From positions 1-64,000 of the forward strand of contig NZ_BCWV01000005.1 of the NCBI RefSeq assembly GCF_001894765.1: a stretch of 64,000 bases of DNA, given 5' to 3'. Each line of letters opens with the position of its first letter. Within the stretch, counting starts at the first letter, position 1. The stretch comes from Rhodococcoides corynebacterioides NBRC 14404. GTDB lineage: Bacteria > Actinomycetota > Actinomycetes > Mycobacteriales > Mycobacteriaceae. Below the pieces are notes generated by a model. The model worked only from the letters and a program-made list of their open reading frames with translations, was not told the DNA's origin and searched no databases. A program made the position numbers and the translations under genes. This document shows, in pieces, positions 52,442 to 62,954 of the stretch.

Positions 52442-53665
52442 TCACTTGCTCCCGTCGAAGTTCGGGTTCTCCCAGATGACGCTGCCGCCCATGCCCAGGC
52501 CGATGCACATGGTGGTGAGGCCGTAGCGGACATCGGGGCGGGTGGCGAACTGTCGGCTGAGCTGGGTCATCAGCCGAACGCCGGACGAGGCGAGGGGGTG
52601 GCCGCACGCGATGGCGCCGCCCCACTGGTTGACGCGAGCGTCGTCGTCGGCGATGCCGAAGTGCTCGGTGAACGCGAGGACCTGGACGGCGAAGGCCTCG
52701 TTGATCTCGAAGAGCCCGATGTCGCCGATCGACAGGCCGGTGCGGGCCAGCAGCTTCTCGGTGGCCGGCACCGGGCCGACGCCCATGACGGCGGGGTCGA
52801 CGCCGGCGAAGGCGAAGCCCACCATGCGCATGCCGACCTTCAGGCCGAGTTCGGCCGCGGTGTCCTCACCCGCGAGGATCGCCGCGGTCGCGCCGTCGTT
52901 GAGGCCGGCGGCGTTGCCCGCGGTCACGCGTCCGGCGGGCCGGAACGGCGTCTTCAGCGCGGCGAGGTTCTCGAGGGTGGTGCCGGGACGAGGCGGCTCG
53001 TCCTCGGTGGCGAGGCCCCAGCCGGCGGCCGACTTGGTGGCGACGGGGACGAGCGTCTCGCCGATGAGTCCGGCGCGCTTGGCGGCGTCGTACTTCTCCT
53101 GGCTCGCCACGGCGTACGCGTCGGTGCGGTCCTTGGTGATCGACGGGTACCGGTCGTGCAGGTTTTCCGCCGTGTTGCCCATGACCAGAGCGCTCGGGTC
53201 GACGAGGCGGTCGGCGAGGAAGCGCGGGTTCGGGTCGACGCCCTCGCCCATCGGGTGGCGGCCCATGTGCTCGACGCCGCCGGCGATCACCACGTCGTAC
53301 TGCCCGAAGCCGATGCCCGACGCGGTGGTGGTCACCGCGGTCATGGCGCCGGCGCACATACGGTCGACGGCGAAGCCGGGGACGCTCTGCGGGAGTCCGG
53401 CGAGCAGCGCACTGGTGCGGCCGATGGTCAGGCCCTGGTCACCGGTCTGGGTCGTGGCGGCGATGCCGACCTCGTCGACCCGCTCGGGCGGGAGTTCCGG
53501 GTTGCGGCGCAGAAGTTCCCGGATGGACTTGACCACCAGGTCGTCGGCGCGGGTGTCGGCGTACATCCCCTTGGGGCCGGCTTTGCCGAACGGGGTGCGG
53601 ATGCCGTCGACGAAGACGACACCGCGGGCGGACGAGGCGGCAGCGGGCGAGGACTGTTCGGACAT
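52442..53665 (-). CDS. fadA: acetyl-CoA acetyltransferase (thiolase) FadA
   Basis: FadA carries out the thiolytic last step of beta-oxidation. The 407-residue product has the nucleophilic Cys104 in VDRMCAGAMTAV, GNAAGLNDGATAA, NEAFAVQ, catalytic His in CGHPLASSGVRL and the second Cys in TTMCIGLGMGGS. GGAAGG lies before the ATG. A TACAGT -10 on the minus strand near 53715-53720 may drive the operon. It is the partner of fadB just downstream. Confidence 0.94.
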   Translation of the reverse strand: MSEQSSPAAASSARGVVFVDGIRTPFGKAGPKGMYADTRADDLVVKSIRELLRRNPELPPERVDEVGIAATTQTGDQGLTIGRTSALLAGLPQSVPGFAVDRMCAGAMTAVTTTASGIGFGQYDVVIAGGVEHMGRHPMGEGVDPNPRFLADRLVDPSALVMGNTAENLHDRYPSITKDRTDAYAVASQEKYDAAKRAGLIGETLVPVATKSAAGWGLATEDEPPRPGTTLENLAALKTPFRPAGRVTAGNAAGLNDGATAAILAGEDTAAELGLKVGMRMVGFAFAGVDPAVMGVGPVPATEKLLARTGLSIGDIGLFEINEAFAVQVLAFTEHFGIADDDARVNQWGGAIACGHPLASSGVRLMTQLSRQFATRPDVRYGLTTMCIGLGMGGSVIWENPNFDGSK

Positions 53666-53733
53666 GATTCCTTCCGACGAGCGCGAGGATCGGCTCGGAC
53701 GGTGGTCCGAGCACCGTCACTGTAGACCGTCTG

Positions 53734-55062
53734 CTACTCGTCGGTAACTTCGGGCGCGTCCGCGGTGGCCAGCGCCTCCGCGGCCACGGGACCGACCAGC
53801 TCGCGCTGCCACGGACGAGCGCCGTGGGCGGCGAGAACCGCGTCCACGTGTGCCGGTAGATCGTCCGTCGCGGGTGGGCCGGGCCACTCCCAACAGAGGC
53901 GTCGGAGGGTGTCCGGGGCGCAGAGATTCTCGACGGGCACGTGCACCCGTTCCGACAGCGCTGCGACGGCCTCGCGCACGGCGGCCAATCGCGCCGCGGC
54001 GGCCGGGTCGCGCCGGGCCCACCTGCTGATGGGCGGAGGGCCGGTGAACGGCTGGGCGACCGGAGGCAGTACGTCCTCCGGCAGGCCGCGGGCACGCTCG
54101 AGCGCGGACATCCACACATGGGATTGACGGCGTTGCCGCGGACCGCCGAACACGGGCAGCGACCGCAGCTCCCCGCTGGTCGACGGATTCTGTTGTGCTG
54201 CAGCGGTGATGGCGGAGTCGGGCAGGACCCGGCTGGGTGCGACGTCCCGCTTGCGGGCGAGATCGTCACGCGCGGTCCACAACTCGCGGATCGCCGCCAG
54301 GGTGCGGGCGTTCTTCACGGTGTGGATGCCCGACGTCCGGCGCCACCGGTCCGGTTTCGGCGCGGGCGGTGGGGCCAGCCGAATGTGCTCGAATTCCTGT
54401 GCGGCCCAGTCGGTCTTACCCTGGCTCGCCAGCTCCTCGGCCATGGCGTCGCGCAGTTCCACCAGGACCTCGACGTCGAGAGCGGCGTAGTTCAGCCACG
54501 TGTCGGGAAGCGGGCGCGTGGACCAGTCGGCGGCGCCGTGCCCCTTCTGCAGGGACAGCCCCAGCACCCGTTCGACCATGGCCGCGAGACCCACGCGCTC
54601 GAAACCGGCCAGGCGCCCGGCGAGTTCGGTGTCGTAGAGCGAGCCGGGGATCAGGCCCAACTCGGCGAGACCCGGCAGGTCCTGGTCGGCGGAGTGCAGG
54701 ACCCACTCGAGGTCGCCGATCGCGTCGGCCAGGACGGCCAGGGCGTCGCGGCCGTCGTCGCCGGCCGCGACCACCGGGATGGGATCGAGGAGCACGGTGC
54801 CGGCACCGCGACGTCGGAGTTGGATCAGGTAGGCCCGAGCGGAGTATCGGAATCCGGAGGCACGCTCGGCGTCGACCGCGAGTGGCCCGGACCCGGCGGC
54901 CAGTGCGGCCGCGACGGCGCGCACCGCGTCGGGCGTGTCCGTCAGCGGCGGCACTCCCTCGCGCGGCGCGAGCAGGGGTGTCGGCTCGGGGGAGACGTCC
55001 GCGGCCGGGGAGTCGGCTGCGGACGGGTCGGGCGTGTCGGAACTGTCGGGCACCTCGGCCAC
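53734..55062 (-). CDS. rnd: RNase D-like 3'-5' exonuclease with HRDC domain (Rv2681-like)
   Basis: RNase D trims the 3' ends of tRNA precursors. The 442-residue product has the DEDD nuclease motifs: LAVDAERASGFRYSARAYLIQL (exo I, with D-A-E), WVLHSADQDLPGL (exo II) and LNYAALDVEVLVELRD (exo III, Y-x3-D). HRDC-type helices follow (LWTARDDLARKRDVAPSRVLPDSAI). A long acidic Pro-rich N-terminus precedes the nuclease. GTG 55062 lies one base beyond the DUF3000 stop; another GTG at 55053 fits a leaderless start from TAGAGT. Confidence 0.87.
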   Translation of the reverse strand: MAEVPDSSDTPDPSAADSPAADVSPEPTPLLAPREGVPPLTDTPDAVRAVAAALAAGSGPLAVDAERASGFRYSARAYLIQLRRRGAGTVLLDPIPVVAAGDDGRDALAVLADAIGDLEWVLHSADQDLPGLAELGLIPGSLYDTELAGRLAGFERVGLAAMVERVLGLSLQKGHGAADWSTRPLPDTWLNYAALDVEVLVELRDAMAEELASQGKTDWAAQEFEHIRLAPPPAPKPDRWRRTSGIHTVKNARTLAAIRELWTARDDLARKRDVAPSRVLPDSAITAAAQQNPSTSGELRSLPVFGGPRQRRQSHVWMSALERARGLPEDVLPPVAQPFTGPPPISRWARRDPAAAARLAAVREAVAALSERVHVPVENLCAPDTLRRLCWEWPGPPATDDLPAHVDAVLAAHGARPWQRELVGPVAAEALATADAPEVTDE

Positions 55063-55063
55063 T

Positions 55064-55669
55064 CTAGGCGTCGGCGGTGCCGGTCGACCCGCGTGCTCCC
55101 AGGCGGGTGATCCCCGCGGGCGGCAGACCGGCGGCGTAGGCGAGCACCTCGCAGAACGCCTCGACGTGGACGGACAACTCGTCGGTCAGCGCGGTCCACG
55201 AGGAGCGCAGTTCCAACTGGTGCGCTCGCGGGGGACCGGCGATGTCGCCGAAGCGCACCGAGCTGGTGGACGTCACCGTGCCGCCCAGGGCGGTCAGCGG
55301 CTCGTTCCGGGAGTCGAATGCCTCGACGAGCCAGGACCACGCCACGTCGGGAAGGAGGGGGTCGCCCGCGAGGGAGGCGTCCACGTCGGCCTGGATGTAC
55401 GCGACCAGGCGCATCGTGCCGTTCCAGGCCTCGTCGCCCTCGGGGTCGTGCAGCAGGATCAGCCGGCCGAAGGCGTCACCCTCGGTCTGCTCCGGAACGC
55501 CCTCCGATTCCGGGTGGCGCACCTCGGCGCCGAGGGCGTAGCTGTACGGCGCGAGCCGCTGGGGTGGCCGGATCGGTCCCACCTCGATGCTCGGGTGCAC
55601 CGTGGCACGGTGCATGGCCTCGATGGCGGCGCGGAACTGCGCGGGTTGCGAGGCATCGGGCGTGGTCAC
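55064..55669 (-). CDS. DUF3000 family protein (Rv2680-like)
   Basis: The 201-residue product shows the DUF3000 pattern: [55 protein letters not shown] and [21 protein letters not shown]. Function unknown; conserved in Mycobacteriales beside RNase D and hemE. The start is GTG 55669, with TAACGT ending 8 bases before it, consistent with a leaderless message. It is divergent from hemE and lies just upstream of rnd on the same strand. Confidence 0.86.
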   Translation of the reverse strand: MTTPDASQPAQFRAAIEAMHRATVHPSIEVGPIRPPQRLAPYSYALGAEVRHPESEGVPEQTEGDAFGRLILLHDPEGDEAWNGTMRLVAYIQADVDASLAGDPLLPDVAWSWLVEAFDSRNEPLTALGGTVTSTSSVRFGDIAGPPRAHQLELRSSWTALTDELSVHVEAFCEVLAYAAGLPPAGITRLGARGSTGTADA

Positions 55670-55748
55670 GAAATCGGACGTTAGCCCGGTCACGGGGCAC
55701 AGGAGCGGAGGCGCGCCGGACCGCGGCGTTCTGGCAGCATGGACGCCG

Positions 55749-56831
55749 ATGAACACCACCTCGGCCCCCGCTTCCGGTCACGACGTCGCGCGTCGGACAC
55801 TTCCCGACGCCCCGTTCCTCGCGGCGGCGACGGGCCGGACGCCGTCGCGGCGTCCGGTGTGGTTCATGCGGCAGGCCGGTCGGTCGCTGCCGGAGTACCG
55901 GAAGCTGCGCGAGGGCACGTCGATGCTCGCGTCGTGCTTCGACCCCGAGATGGTCTGCGAGATCACGATGCAGCCGGTGCGCCGACACGGCGTCGATGCC
56001 GCGATCCTGTTCTCCGACATCGTCGTTCCGCTCAAGGCCGCCGGCATCGACCTCGAGATCGTCGCCGGCACCGGTCCCGTGGTGGCCGAGCCGGTGCGGT
56101 CGGTGGCCGACGTGCGCGCGCTGCCCGCGCTCTCCCCGGACCAGGTCCGGCCCGTCGCCGACGCGATCGGCCGGCTGCTGACGGCACTCGGCGAGACCCC
56201 GCTCATCGGCTTCGCGGGCGCGCCGTTCACTCTGGCGTCCTACCTCGTGGAGGGTGGGCCGAGCCGCAACCACGAGCGCACCAAGGCGCTCATGCACTCC
56301 GACCCCGAGACCTGGCACGCACTCCTCGGCTCGCTGGCCGACACCACCATCACGTTCCTCACCGCGCAGCTCGACGCCGGCGTCGACGCCGTCCAGCTCT
56401 TCGATTCCTGGGCCGGCGCCCTGTCGCTCGCGGAGTACCGCGAGTTCGTCCTGCCGCACTCCACGCGCGTGTTCGACGCCGTGGCCGCGGCGGGCGTGCC
56501 CCGCATCCACTTCGGCGTCGGCACCGGTGAACTGCTCGGCGCGATGGGGGAGGCCGGCGCGGACGTCGTCGGGGTCGACTGGCGCATTCCGCTCGACGTC
56601 GCCGCGACGCGGGTCGGCCCGGGCAAGGGTCTGCAGGGCAATCTCGACCCCGCGGTGCTGTTCGCGGGTCCCGACGCCGTTCGCCGTCAGGTCGAGCGCA
56701 TCGTCGGCGAGGCCGACCGCGCGCTCGCGGCGGGAGCGACCGGGCACATCTTCAACCTCGGCCACGGCGTGCTCCCGGCCACCGATCCCGACGTGGTGAC
56801 GTCGGTGGTGGAGTTGGTGCACTCGCTGTGA
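55749..56831 (+). CDS. hemE: uroporphyrinogen decarboxylase
   Basis: HemE converts uroporphyrinogen III into coproporphyrinogen III. The 360-residue product has [18 protein letters not shown] with the substrate-binding Arg pair, [14 protein letters not shown] with the essential Asp, [25 protein letters not shown] and the C-terminal [11 protein letters not shown] with the conserved His. Full length. It overlaps hemY by 4 bases (GTGA), so both are co-translated. Confidence 0.95.
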   Translation: MNTTSAPASGHDVARRTLPDAPFLAAATGRTPSRRPVWFMRQAGRSLPEYRKLREGTSMLASCFDPEMVCEITMQPVRRHGVDAAILFSDIVVPLKAAGIDLEIVAGTGPVVAEPVRSVADVRALPALSPDQVRPVADAIGRLLTALGETPLIGFAGAPFTLASYLVEGGPSRNHERTKALMHSDPETWHALLGSLADTTITFLTAQLDAGVDAVQLFDSWAGALSLAEYREFVLPHSTRVFDAVAAAGVPRIHFGVGTGELLGAMGEAGADVVGVDWRIPLDVAATRVGPGKGLQGNLDPAVLFAGPDAVRRQVERIVGEADRALAAGATGHIFNLGHGVLPATDPDVVTSVVELVHSL

Positions 56832-58189
56832 CCACCGTGGCCGTTCTCGGCGCGGGCATCAGCGGCCTGGTCGCGGCCCACCGGTTGCGACGGATCCTCG
56901 GGCCGACGGCCCGCATCCTGCTGGTCGACGACGCCGAGCGGGACGGCGGCAAGCTGCGGACCGTGGACGTCGGGGACGTCCCCGTGGACGTCGGTGCGGA
57001 AGCGTTCGTCGCCCGCCGCCCCGAGATGCCGGCTCTGCTGGCCGAACTGGGTCTGAGCGACCTGCTCGTGCGCCCGTCGACGACCGCTCGTCCCCTGGTG
57101 CGGTCCGGCGGGTCCCTCCACGCGCTCCCCGTCGGGACGCTCATGGGCATTCCTGCCTCGGCGGAGTCGGTGGCGCACCTCGTCGACGAGGACACCGTCG
57201 CGCGGATCGAGGCGGAGGCGACAACGCCGCTCCGGTGGACGCCGGGCGACGACGCCTCCATCGGGGATCTGGTCTCGGAGCGGTTCGGGCCGCAGGTCAC
57301 CGCACGCAGCGTCGATCCGCTCCTGGGCGGGGTGTATTCCGGCCTGTCCGTCACCACCGGCGTGCGCGCGGCTCTGCCCGGTCTCGCGGCGGCGCTCGAC
57401 GCGGGGGCCACGAGTCTGACCGACGCGGTGCTGCGGGCGCGCCCCGCGCCGGCGCCGGGCCCGGTCTTCGGTGGGTTGCGCGGGGGCTATCGACCGGTCC
57501 TCGAGGCCCTGGCCGACGCGGCCGACGCCGAGCGCGTCGTCACGCGGGTGGGGTCCGTGACGTCGACCGGAGCGGGGTGGACCGTCGACGGCGTGGGCAC
57601 GGTCGACGCCGTCGTCGTCGCTCTTCCCGCACCGGCCGCCGCCGCCGCTCTCGCGGCCTTCCCGGCCCTCGCGGGACACCTCGGCGCGATCGAGCTCGCG
57701 TCGTCCGCCGTCGTCGCACTGCGATTCGACGGGGTCGATCTGCCCGACAACTCCGGCGTCCTCGTCGCGACCGGCGAGCCGCGGCACGACGGGGAACCGT
57801 TGCGGGCCAAGGCCTTCACCCTGTCGAGCCGGAAGTGGCCGCACCTCGCCGACCGCGGCGGCGAGTTCGTGCGCGCGTCCTTCGGCCGCTACGGCGACGC
57901 CGCGATCGTGGACGAGCCGGACGACGTGCTGATCGATCTGGCGCGGCGCGATCTCGCCGACGTCCTCGGGGTGGACGCCGCCCCGACCGCCGCCGTCGTC
58001 CAGCGGTGGCACGGCGGGCTGCCGCAGTACCGTCCCGGCCATCTGCGCGTCGTGGCCGACGTCGAGGCCGCGGCGGCGGAGCTGCCCCGACTCGAACTCG
58101 CGGGCGCGTACCTCCACGGGGTCGGGGTGCCCGCGTGTGTCGCGGTGGCGAGCGCTGCGGCGCAGCGCACGGCCGCCGCACTCGCCTGA
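56828..58189 (+). CDS. hemY: coproporphyrinogen III oxidase (HemY/CgoX)
   Basis: In actinobacteria HemY oxidises coproporphyrinogen to coproporphyrin in the coproporphyrin-dependent heme pathway. The 453-residue product has the FAD motif [46 protein letters not shown] and the C-terminal [16 protein letters not shown], all family-typical. It is peripheral to the membrane with no clear span. It follows hemE directly; hemQ, the last enzyme, is 1 kb downstream beyond an inverted lipoprotein gene. Confidence 0.93.
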   Translation: MTTVAVLGAGISGLVAAHRLRRILGPTARILLVDDAERDGGKLRTVDVGDVPVDVGAEAFVARRPEMPALLAELGLSDLLVRPSTTARPLVRSGGSLHALPVGTLMGIPASAESVAHLVDEDTVARIEAEATTPLRWTPGDDASIGDLVSERFGPQVTARSVDPLLGGVYSGLSVTTGVRAALPGLAAALDAGATSLTDAVLRARPAPAPGPVFGGLRGGYRPVLEALADAADAERVVTRVGSVTSTGAGWTVDGVGTVDAVVVALPAPAAAAALAAFPALAGHLGAIELASSAVVALRFDGVDLPDNSGVLVATGEPRHDGEPLRAKAFTLSSRKWPHLADRGGEFVRASFGRYGDAAIVDEPDDVLIDLARRDLADVLGVDAAPTAAVVQRWHGGLPQYRPGHLRVVADVEAAAAELPRLELAGAYLHGVGVPACVAVASAAAQRTAAALA

Positions 58190-58197
58190 CCGCGGGG

Positions 58198-59106
58198 TCA
58201 GCGCGTGAGGATGCGCTCGAGATCGTCGAGGACCGCCTGGCCGCCCTTCGGTCCGACGCCGGTGATCCACGTCGACTGATCCACCGGGTGAGGGTTCGGG
58301 AACACTGCCGGGTCGGCGACGATCGGCGCCGGCAGCGGCGTGTCCGCGCCGGGGTCGACGGTGGTGACCAGCACCAGGTCCGCCTCGGCCTGCGACACCA
58401 GTTCGGGGGAGAGGTCGACGCTGATCTCGTCGCTCCATTCGGGGCGGGCCGGGGTGGTGAAGCCGGCGCACTCGAGCGTGCTGCCGGCGAAGGACAGCGG
58501 GCCGTAGAGGGTGAGAACGTCGTCGCGCGGGCGGATCAACTGAGCCGTCCGGCCGGCGGTGTCGTGCGCGGCCGCGACCTCCGCGCACCGGGCGGTGTAC
58601 TCGTCGAGTACCTCGTCCGCGCGGTTCTCGCGGCCGAGTGCACGGCCGACGAGGCGCACGTTGCCCTGCCACGGGTCGGATTGCGACGCCATGAAGACGG
58701 TCGGTGCGATCGCCGCGAGCCGGTCGTAGAAGTCCCCGTGCCGGGTGTCGGTGCCCAGGATCAGATCGGGCTCGAGGGCGGCGATGGCCTCGAGACGCGG
58801 TTCGGCCACCGTCCCCACCGTGGGGATCTGCTCCGCCTCCGGGCCGAGGTACGCCGGGACGCCGGTGGCCTCGCTCAGCACGGTGGTGCCGACGGGGATG
58901 ACACCGAGGGCGACGGAGGTGTCGAGCTCGACGGGCTCGAGGGTGATCACGCGGACGGGATCGGCGGGCACCTCGGTGGCGCCGCGGGCGTGGTCGACGG
59001 TGCGGGTGGCGTCGGGTGCGCTCTCCTCGGCGCCGGGCGACGAGCATGCGGACAGCACGAGCGAGGCGGTCGCAACGGCCGCGATCACGAGGGCGACGGG
59101 GCGCAC
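58198..59106 (-). CDS. second iron-siderophore ABC substrate-binding lipoprotein
   Basis: The 302-residue product has a lipobox LVLSAC (Cys21) and the FecB/FhuD-type fold: [60 protein letters not shown]. It binds a ferric siderophore or possibly heme outside the membrane; no permease is close by. The GTG at 59106 is supported by AGGAG 5 bases before it. It is inserted between hemY and hemQ on the opposite strand, with an IdeR box 28 bases upstream. Confidence 0.88.
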   Translation of the reverse strand: MRPVALVIAAVATASLVLSACSSPGAEESAPDATRTVDHARGATEVPADPVRVITLEPVELDTSVALGVIPVGTTVLSEATGVPAYLGPEAEQIPTVGTVAEPRLEAIAALEPDLILGTDTRHGDFYDRLAAIAPTVFMASQSDPWQGNVRLVGRALGRENRADEVLDEYTARCAEVAAAHDTAGRTAQLIRPRDDVLTLYGPLSFAGSTLECAGFTTPARPEWSDEISVDLSPELVSQAEADLVLVTTVDPGADTPLPAPIVADPAVFPNPHPVDQSTWITGVGPKGGQAVLDDLERILTR

Positions 59107-59133
59107 GGAACTCCTGACGGTCGAGGTGCTGGG

Positions 59134-59152
59134 CAAGGGCAGCCTAACCTCA
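59134..59152 (-). promoter_or_regulatory. IdeR iron box between siderophore-binding gene and hemQ
   Basis: The minus strand reads TGAGGTTAGGCTGCCCTTG, 14 of 19 matches to the IdeR consensus, with the core AGGTTAGGCT intact. The embedded TAGGCT can serve as a -10, giving a 28-nt leader for the lipoprotein. It lies 78 bases before hemQ on the other strand and might act on both. Confidence 0.72.
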
Positions 59153-59230
59153 TGTCGGCCTCCGGTGGGCAGCACGGTCGGTGACACGCCTGACAGTTCG
59201 AGCATCGACGCCGGGTGGCACGATGAGGCC

Positions 59231-59926
59231 ATGGCACGTCTCGACTTCGACAAGCTCAACTCGACCCTGCGGTACTCGATGCACTCGGTCTTCACCGCCA
59301 CACCCGGAGCGCTCGGTGAGGACCGCGCCGAGGCGCTCGCGGAGGCGCGTGCCTTCTTCGACGAGTTGGCCGAGACGGACGTCGTGGTCCGCGGGATCTA
59401 CGACGTGTCGGGGCTGCGTGCCGACGCCGACTTCATGATCTGGTGGCACGCGGAGAAGATCGAGGACCTGCAGGCCGCGTACGCCCGGTTCCGCCGCGCG
59501 ACGCGACTCGGCCGCGCCAGCACCGCCTTCTGGAGCAACGCCGCCCTGCACCGTCCCGCGGAGTTCAACAAGTCGCACGTCCCGGCGTTCATCGCGAACG
59601 AGGAGCCCGGCGCCTACATCTGCGTGTACCCCTTCGTCCGGTCGCTCGACTGGTACCTGCTGCCCGACGAGGAACGGCGCACCATGCTCGCCGACCACGG
59701 CAAGGCGGCCCGCGGCTACAAGGACGTGCGCGCCAACACCGTGCCGTCGTTCGCGCTCGGCGACTACGAGTGGATCCTCGCGTTCGAGGCGCCGGCGCTC
59801 GATCGCATCGTCGACCTCATGCGCGACCTGCGCGCCACCGAGGCCAGACGGCATGTGCGCGAGGAGGTTCCGTTCTTCTCCGGCCCGCGCGTGAGCATCG
59901 AGCAGCTGGTCGAGTCCCTGCCGTGA
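59231..59926 (+). CDS. hemQ: coproheme decarboxylase HemQ (ChdC)
   Basis: HemQ turns coproheme into heme b with peroxide. The 231-residue product belongs to the chlorite-dismutase-like family: [58 protein letters not shown] with the conserved Tyr, and [12 protein letters not shown], in which the His of the HG pair is the expected proximal heme ligand. The ATG at 59231 follows GATGAGG. It overlaps the HAD gene by 4 bases. With hemE and hemY it completes the coproporphyrin route. Confidence 0.92.
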   Translation: MARLDFDKLNSTLRYSMHSVFTATPGALGEDRAEALAEARAFFDELAETDVVVRGIYDVSGLRADADFMIWWHAEKIEDLQAAYARFRRATRLGRASTAFWSNAALHRPAEFNKSHVPAFIANEEPGAYICVYPFVRSLDWYLLPDEERRTMLADHGKAARGYKDVRANTVPSFALGDYEWILAFEAPALDRIVDLMRDLRATEARRHVREEVPFFSGPRVSIEQLVESLP

Positions 59927-60621
59927 CGGGCGCACCGGACGCCGTTCTCTTCGACTTCTCCGGAACCCTCTTCCGGCTCGAGGAGGACGAGAGCTGGTTC
60001 GCCGACCTGCGTGTCGGTGACGACGAGGAGATCGACGGCCACTACCAGGCCGAGCTGATGCGTCGACTCACCCAACCCGTCGGCGCCACGGTCACGTTGG
60101 ACGACGAGGGTCACCGGGCCTGGGAGCGTCGGGACCTCGACCCCGCCATGCACCGAGCGGCGTACCTGGCCGTACTGGCGGCGTCGGGCGTGCACCGCCG
60201 TGAGCACGCGGACGCGTTGTACGGACGCGTGATCGACCCGGACTCCTGGACCCCCTACCCGGACACCGCCCGGGTGTTGCGCGCACTGGCCGACCGCGGC
60301 ATTCCCGTCGCGATCGTCAGCAACATCGCGTTCGACCTCCGTCCGGCGTTCGCCCGGCTCGGCGTCGACGACGCCGTCACGTCCTTCGTCCTGTCCTACG
60401 AGGTCGGGGCCATCAAGCCGGACCCCGACATCTTTCGGGCCGCTCTGGGCGATGTCGGCGTTCCGGCCGAGCGCGCCCTCATGGTGGGGGACAGTGAGGA
60501 GGCCGACGGCGGCGCGCGCGCGGTGGGCGCCGCCTTCGGGCTCGTCGACCCTCTCCCGACCGTCGACCGTCCCACCGCACTGCTCGACGTCCTGGCCGCA
60601 CACGGACTCGACCTGCGGTGA
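59923..60621 (+). CDS. HAD-superfamily hydrolase with atypical motif I
   Basis: The 232-residue product has HAD motif [10 protein letters not shown], motif [12 protein letters not shown], the motif III Lys in [10 protein letters not shown] and motif [15 protein letters not shown]. In phosphatases motif I is DxDGT; here the second Asp is Ser (DFSGT), so simple phosphatase chemistry is doubtful and a dehalogenase-like, phosphonatase-like or binding role is possible. It overlaps hemQ and bisC by 4 bases each (GTGA), so all three are translated in series. Confidence 0.88.
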   Translation: MTGAPDAVLFDFSGTLFRLEEDESWFADLRVGDDEEIDGHYQAELMRRLTQPVGATVTLDDEGHRAWERRDLDPAMHRAAYLAVLAASGVHRREHADALYGRVIDPDSWTPYPDTARVLRALADRGIPVAIVSNIAFDLRPAFARLGVDDAVTSFVLSYEVGAIKPDPDIFRAALGDVGVPAERALMVGDSEEADGGARAVGAAFGLVDPLPTVDRPTALLDVLAAHGLDLR

Positions 60622-62954
60622 CCGCCCGCGCGACACCCCACGGCGACGACCGGTGCGTTCCGCACATGGCCCACTACGGGCGCTTCTCGGTCGAGACCGA
60701 CGGCACCGACGTCGTCGCCGTGCGACCCGTCGCGGAGGACGGTGATCCGTCCCCGCTGATCGGCAACGTCCCGGGCTCGGTCACCCACCCGTCGCGCATC
60801 CGGCGACCGGCGGTGCGACGCGGGTGGCTCGAGCACGGACCGGGTCCGACGACACTGCGTGGCAACGACTCCTACGTCGAGATGGACTGGGACGAGTTCG
60901 TCCCGCTCCTCGCGGGTGAACTCCGCCGGGTGATCGACCGTCACGGCAACGAGGCGATCTACGGCGGCTCCTACGGGTGGGGGAGCGCGGGGCGGTTCCA
61001 TCACGCGCAGAGTCAGGTGCACCGGTTCCTCGACACGATCGGCGGCTACACGCGGTCGGTGGGCAACTATTCGCTCGGCGCCACCAACGTGGTCATGCCG
61101 CACGTGATGGGCAGCCACTGGAAGCTGTTCTCACGCTCCACGTCCTGGGACGTGATCGCCGAGCACACCGATCTGCTGGTGGCGTTCGGCGGCGTGCCGA
61201 TCAAGAACACCTTTGTCAATCACGGTGGGACGAGCCACCATCCGACCCGCGACGCCCTGCATCGACTGCGGGCGCGCGGTGGGCGGATCGTGTCCATCTC
61301 GCCACTGGCCGACGACCTCGAGGGCCCCGCCGAGCGCCTCGCGCCGCTCCCCGGGTCCGACGTCGCGCTCATGCTGGCGCTGGCGTACGTCCTGGCGTCG
61401 AACGGGTGGCACGACACGGACTTTCTCGCGCGGTACACGGTCGGGTACCACCGGTTCGAGGACTACCTGCTGGGGAGGGCCGACGGCGTTCCCAAGTCGC
61501 CGGAATGGGCCGAGGCCATCACCGGCATCCCCGCGTCGGTCACCGAGGACCTGGCTCGGCGTATGGCCCGCAGCACCACCATGATCACGGTGACGTTCTC
61601 GTTGCAGCGCACCCGCCACGGTGAGCAGGCCCCGTGGATGGGCATCACGCTGGCCGCCATGCTCGGCGGAATAGGCGTTCCGGGAGCCGGTTTCGGCCAC
61701 GGCTACGGCTCGATGAACGAACCCGGCATCGGACCGGTGCCGTACCCGTTGCCGACGCTGCCGCAGGGCACCAATCCGGTGCCGACGTCGATTCCCGTCG
61801 CGGCCGTGTCCGACATGCTGTTGAACCCGGGTGCCCCGTACGACTACGACGGCGAGCAACGGGCGTTCCCCGACATCCGACTGGTCCACTGGGCGGGCGG
61901 CAACCCGTTCCACCATCATCAGGATCTCGGTCGACTGCGCGAAGCGCTGGGACGCCCGGACACCGTGATCGTCCACGATCCGTACTGGACGCCGATGGCC
62001 AAGCATGCGGACTTCGTCGTCCCGTCGACCACGTCGCTCGAGCGGGACGATCTGAGCTGCACGCGCAACGACCCGTGGCTGGTCGCCATGCCGGCCGCGG
62101 TGCCCCGCTTCGCCGACAGCCGGGACGACTACGAGACCTTCACGCTGCTGGCCCGCGAGCTCGGCGTCGAGCAGGAGTTCACGGAGGGGCGCACCGCGGC
62201 GGAGTGGCTCCGGCATCTGTACGAGCCGTGGCGCGGGTTCGCCGCCGCCGCCGGCCGGGTCACCCCGCCGACGTTCGACGAGTTCTGGCGGGACGGGGCG
62301 TTCCGAATGGACACCGAGGACGATCTGACGCTGCTCGAGGACTTCCGGAACGACCCCGAGCGGGCGCCGCTCCGCACCCCGAGCGGTCGCCTCGAGATCT
62401 TCTCCGAGACCATCGACGGCTTCGGTTACGACGACTGCGCCGGCCACCCCCGGTGGTACGAGCCTCGGGAGTGGCTGCGAGGAGAGCGCGCGGAGCGCTT
62501 CCCGCTGCATCTCGTGGCGAACCAGCCGAAGACCCGCCTGCACAGCCAGCTCGACCACGGTGCGGTCAGCCGGGCGTCGAAAGTCCAGGGACGCGAGCCG
62601 ATCCGGATGCATCCCGACGACGCGCGGGCGCGCGGACTCGACGACGGCGACGTCGTGCGGGTGTTCAACGACCGCGGCGCATGCCTGGCGGGCCTACGGA
62701 TCGACGACGGCCTGACGCCGCGGGTGGCACAGCTGTCGACGGGTGCCTGGTACGACCCGCTCGACCCTGCCGACCCGCGGTCGATGTGCGTGCACGGCAA
62801 CGTGAACGTGCTCACCGAGGACCGCGGCACCAGTTCACTGGCGCAGGGCTGCACCGGCCAGCACGTCCTCGTCGAGATCGAGAAGTGGACGGAGGCACTG
62901 CCTCCCGTGCGCGCCCACCGACCGCCGGCGTTCGCGGAACGACCTCAGAAGTAG
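60618..62954 (+). CDS. bisC: molybdopterin-dependent oxidoreductase, BisC/TorA-like
   Basis: BisC-type enzymes reduce biotin sulfoxide or free methionine S-sulfoxide with a bis-MGD molybdenum cofactor. The 778-residue product has GGSYGWGSAGRFHHAQSQ, Ser152 in GNYSLGATN as the expected Mo ligand of this DMSO-reductase branch, LLVAFGGVPIKN, WAGGNPFHHHQDL, and the C-terminal MGD-binding domain (LVANQPKTRLHSQLDHG; MHPDDARARGLDDGD; SLAQGCTGQ). No Tat signal and no iron-sulfur Cys cluster, so it is cytoplasmic. It begins within the HAD stop (GTGA) and converges with the MaoC gene. Confidence 0.9.
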   Translation: MTARATPHGDDRCVPHMAHYGRFSVETDGTDVVAVRPVAEDGDPSPLIGNVPGSVTHPSRIRRPAVRRGWLEHGPGPTTLRGNDSYVEMDWDEFVPLLAGELRRVIDRHGNEAIYGGSYGWGSAGRFHHAQSQVHRFLDTIGGYTRSVGNYSLGATNVVMPHVMGSHWKLFSRSTSWDVIAEHTDLLVAFGGVPIKNTFVNHGGTSHHPTRDALHRLRARGGRIVSISPLADDLEGPAERLAPLPGSDVALMLALAYVLASNGWHDTDFLARYTVGYHRFEDYLLGRADGVPKSPEWAEAITGIPASVTEDLARRMARSTTMITVTFSLQRTRHGEQAPWMGITLAAMLGGIGVPGAGFGHGYGSMNEPGIGPVPYPLPTLPQGTNPVPTSIPVAAVSDMLLNPGAPYDYDGEQRAFPDIRLVHWAGGNPFHHHQDLGRLREALGRPDTVIVHDPYWTPMAKHADFVVPSTTSLERDDLSCTRNDPWLVAMPAAVPRFADSRDDYETFTLLARELGVEQEFTEGRTAAEWLRHLYEPWRGFAAAAGRVTPPTFDEFWRDGAFRMDTEDDLTLLEDFRNDPERAPLRTPSGRLEIFSETIDGFGYDDCAGHPRWYEPREWLRGERAERFPLHLVANQPKTRLHSQLDHGAVSRASKVQGREPIRMHPDDARARGLDDGDVVRVFNDRGACLAGLRIDDGLTPRVAQLSTGAWYDPLDPADPRSMCVHGNVNVLTEDRGTSSLAQGCTGQHVLVEIEKWTEALPPVRAHRPPAFAERPQK

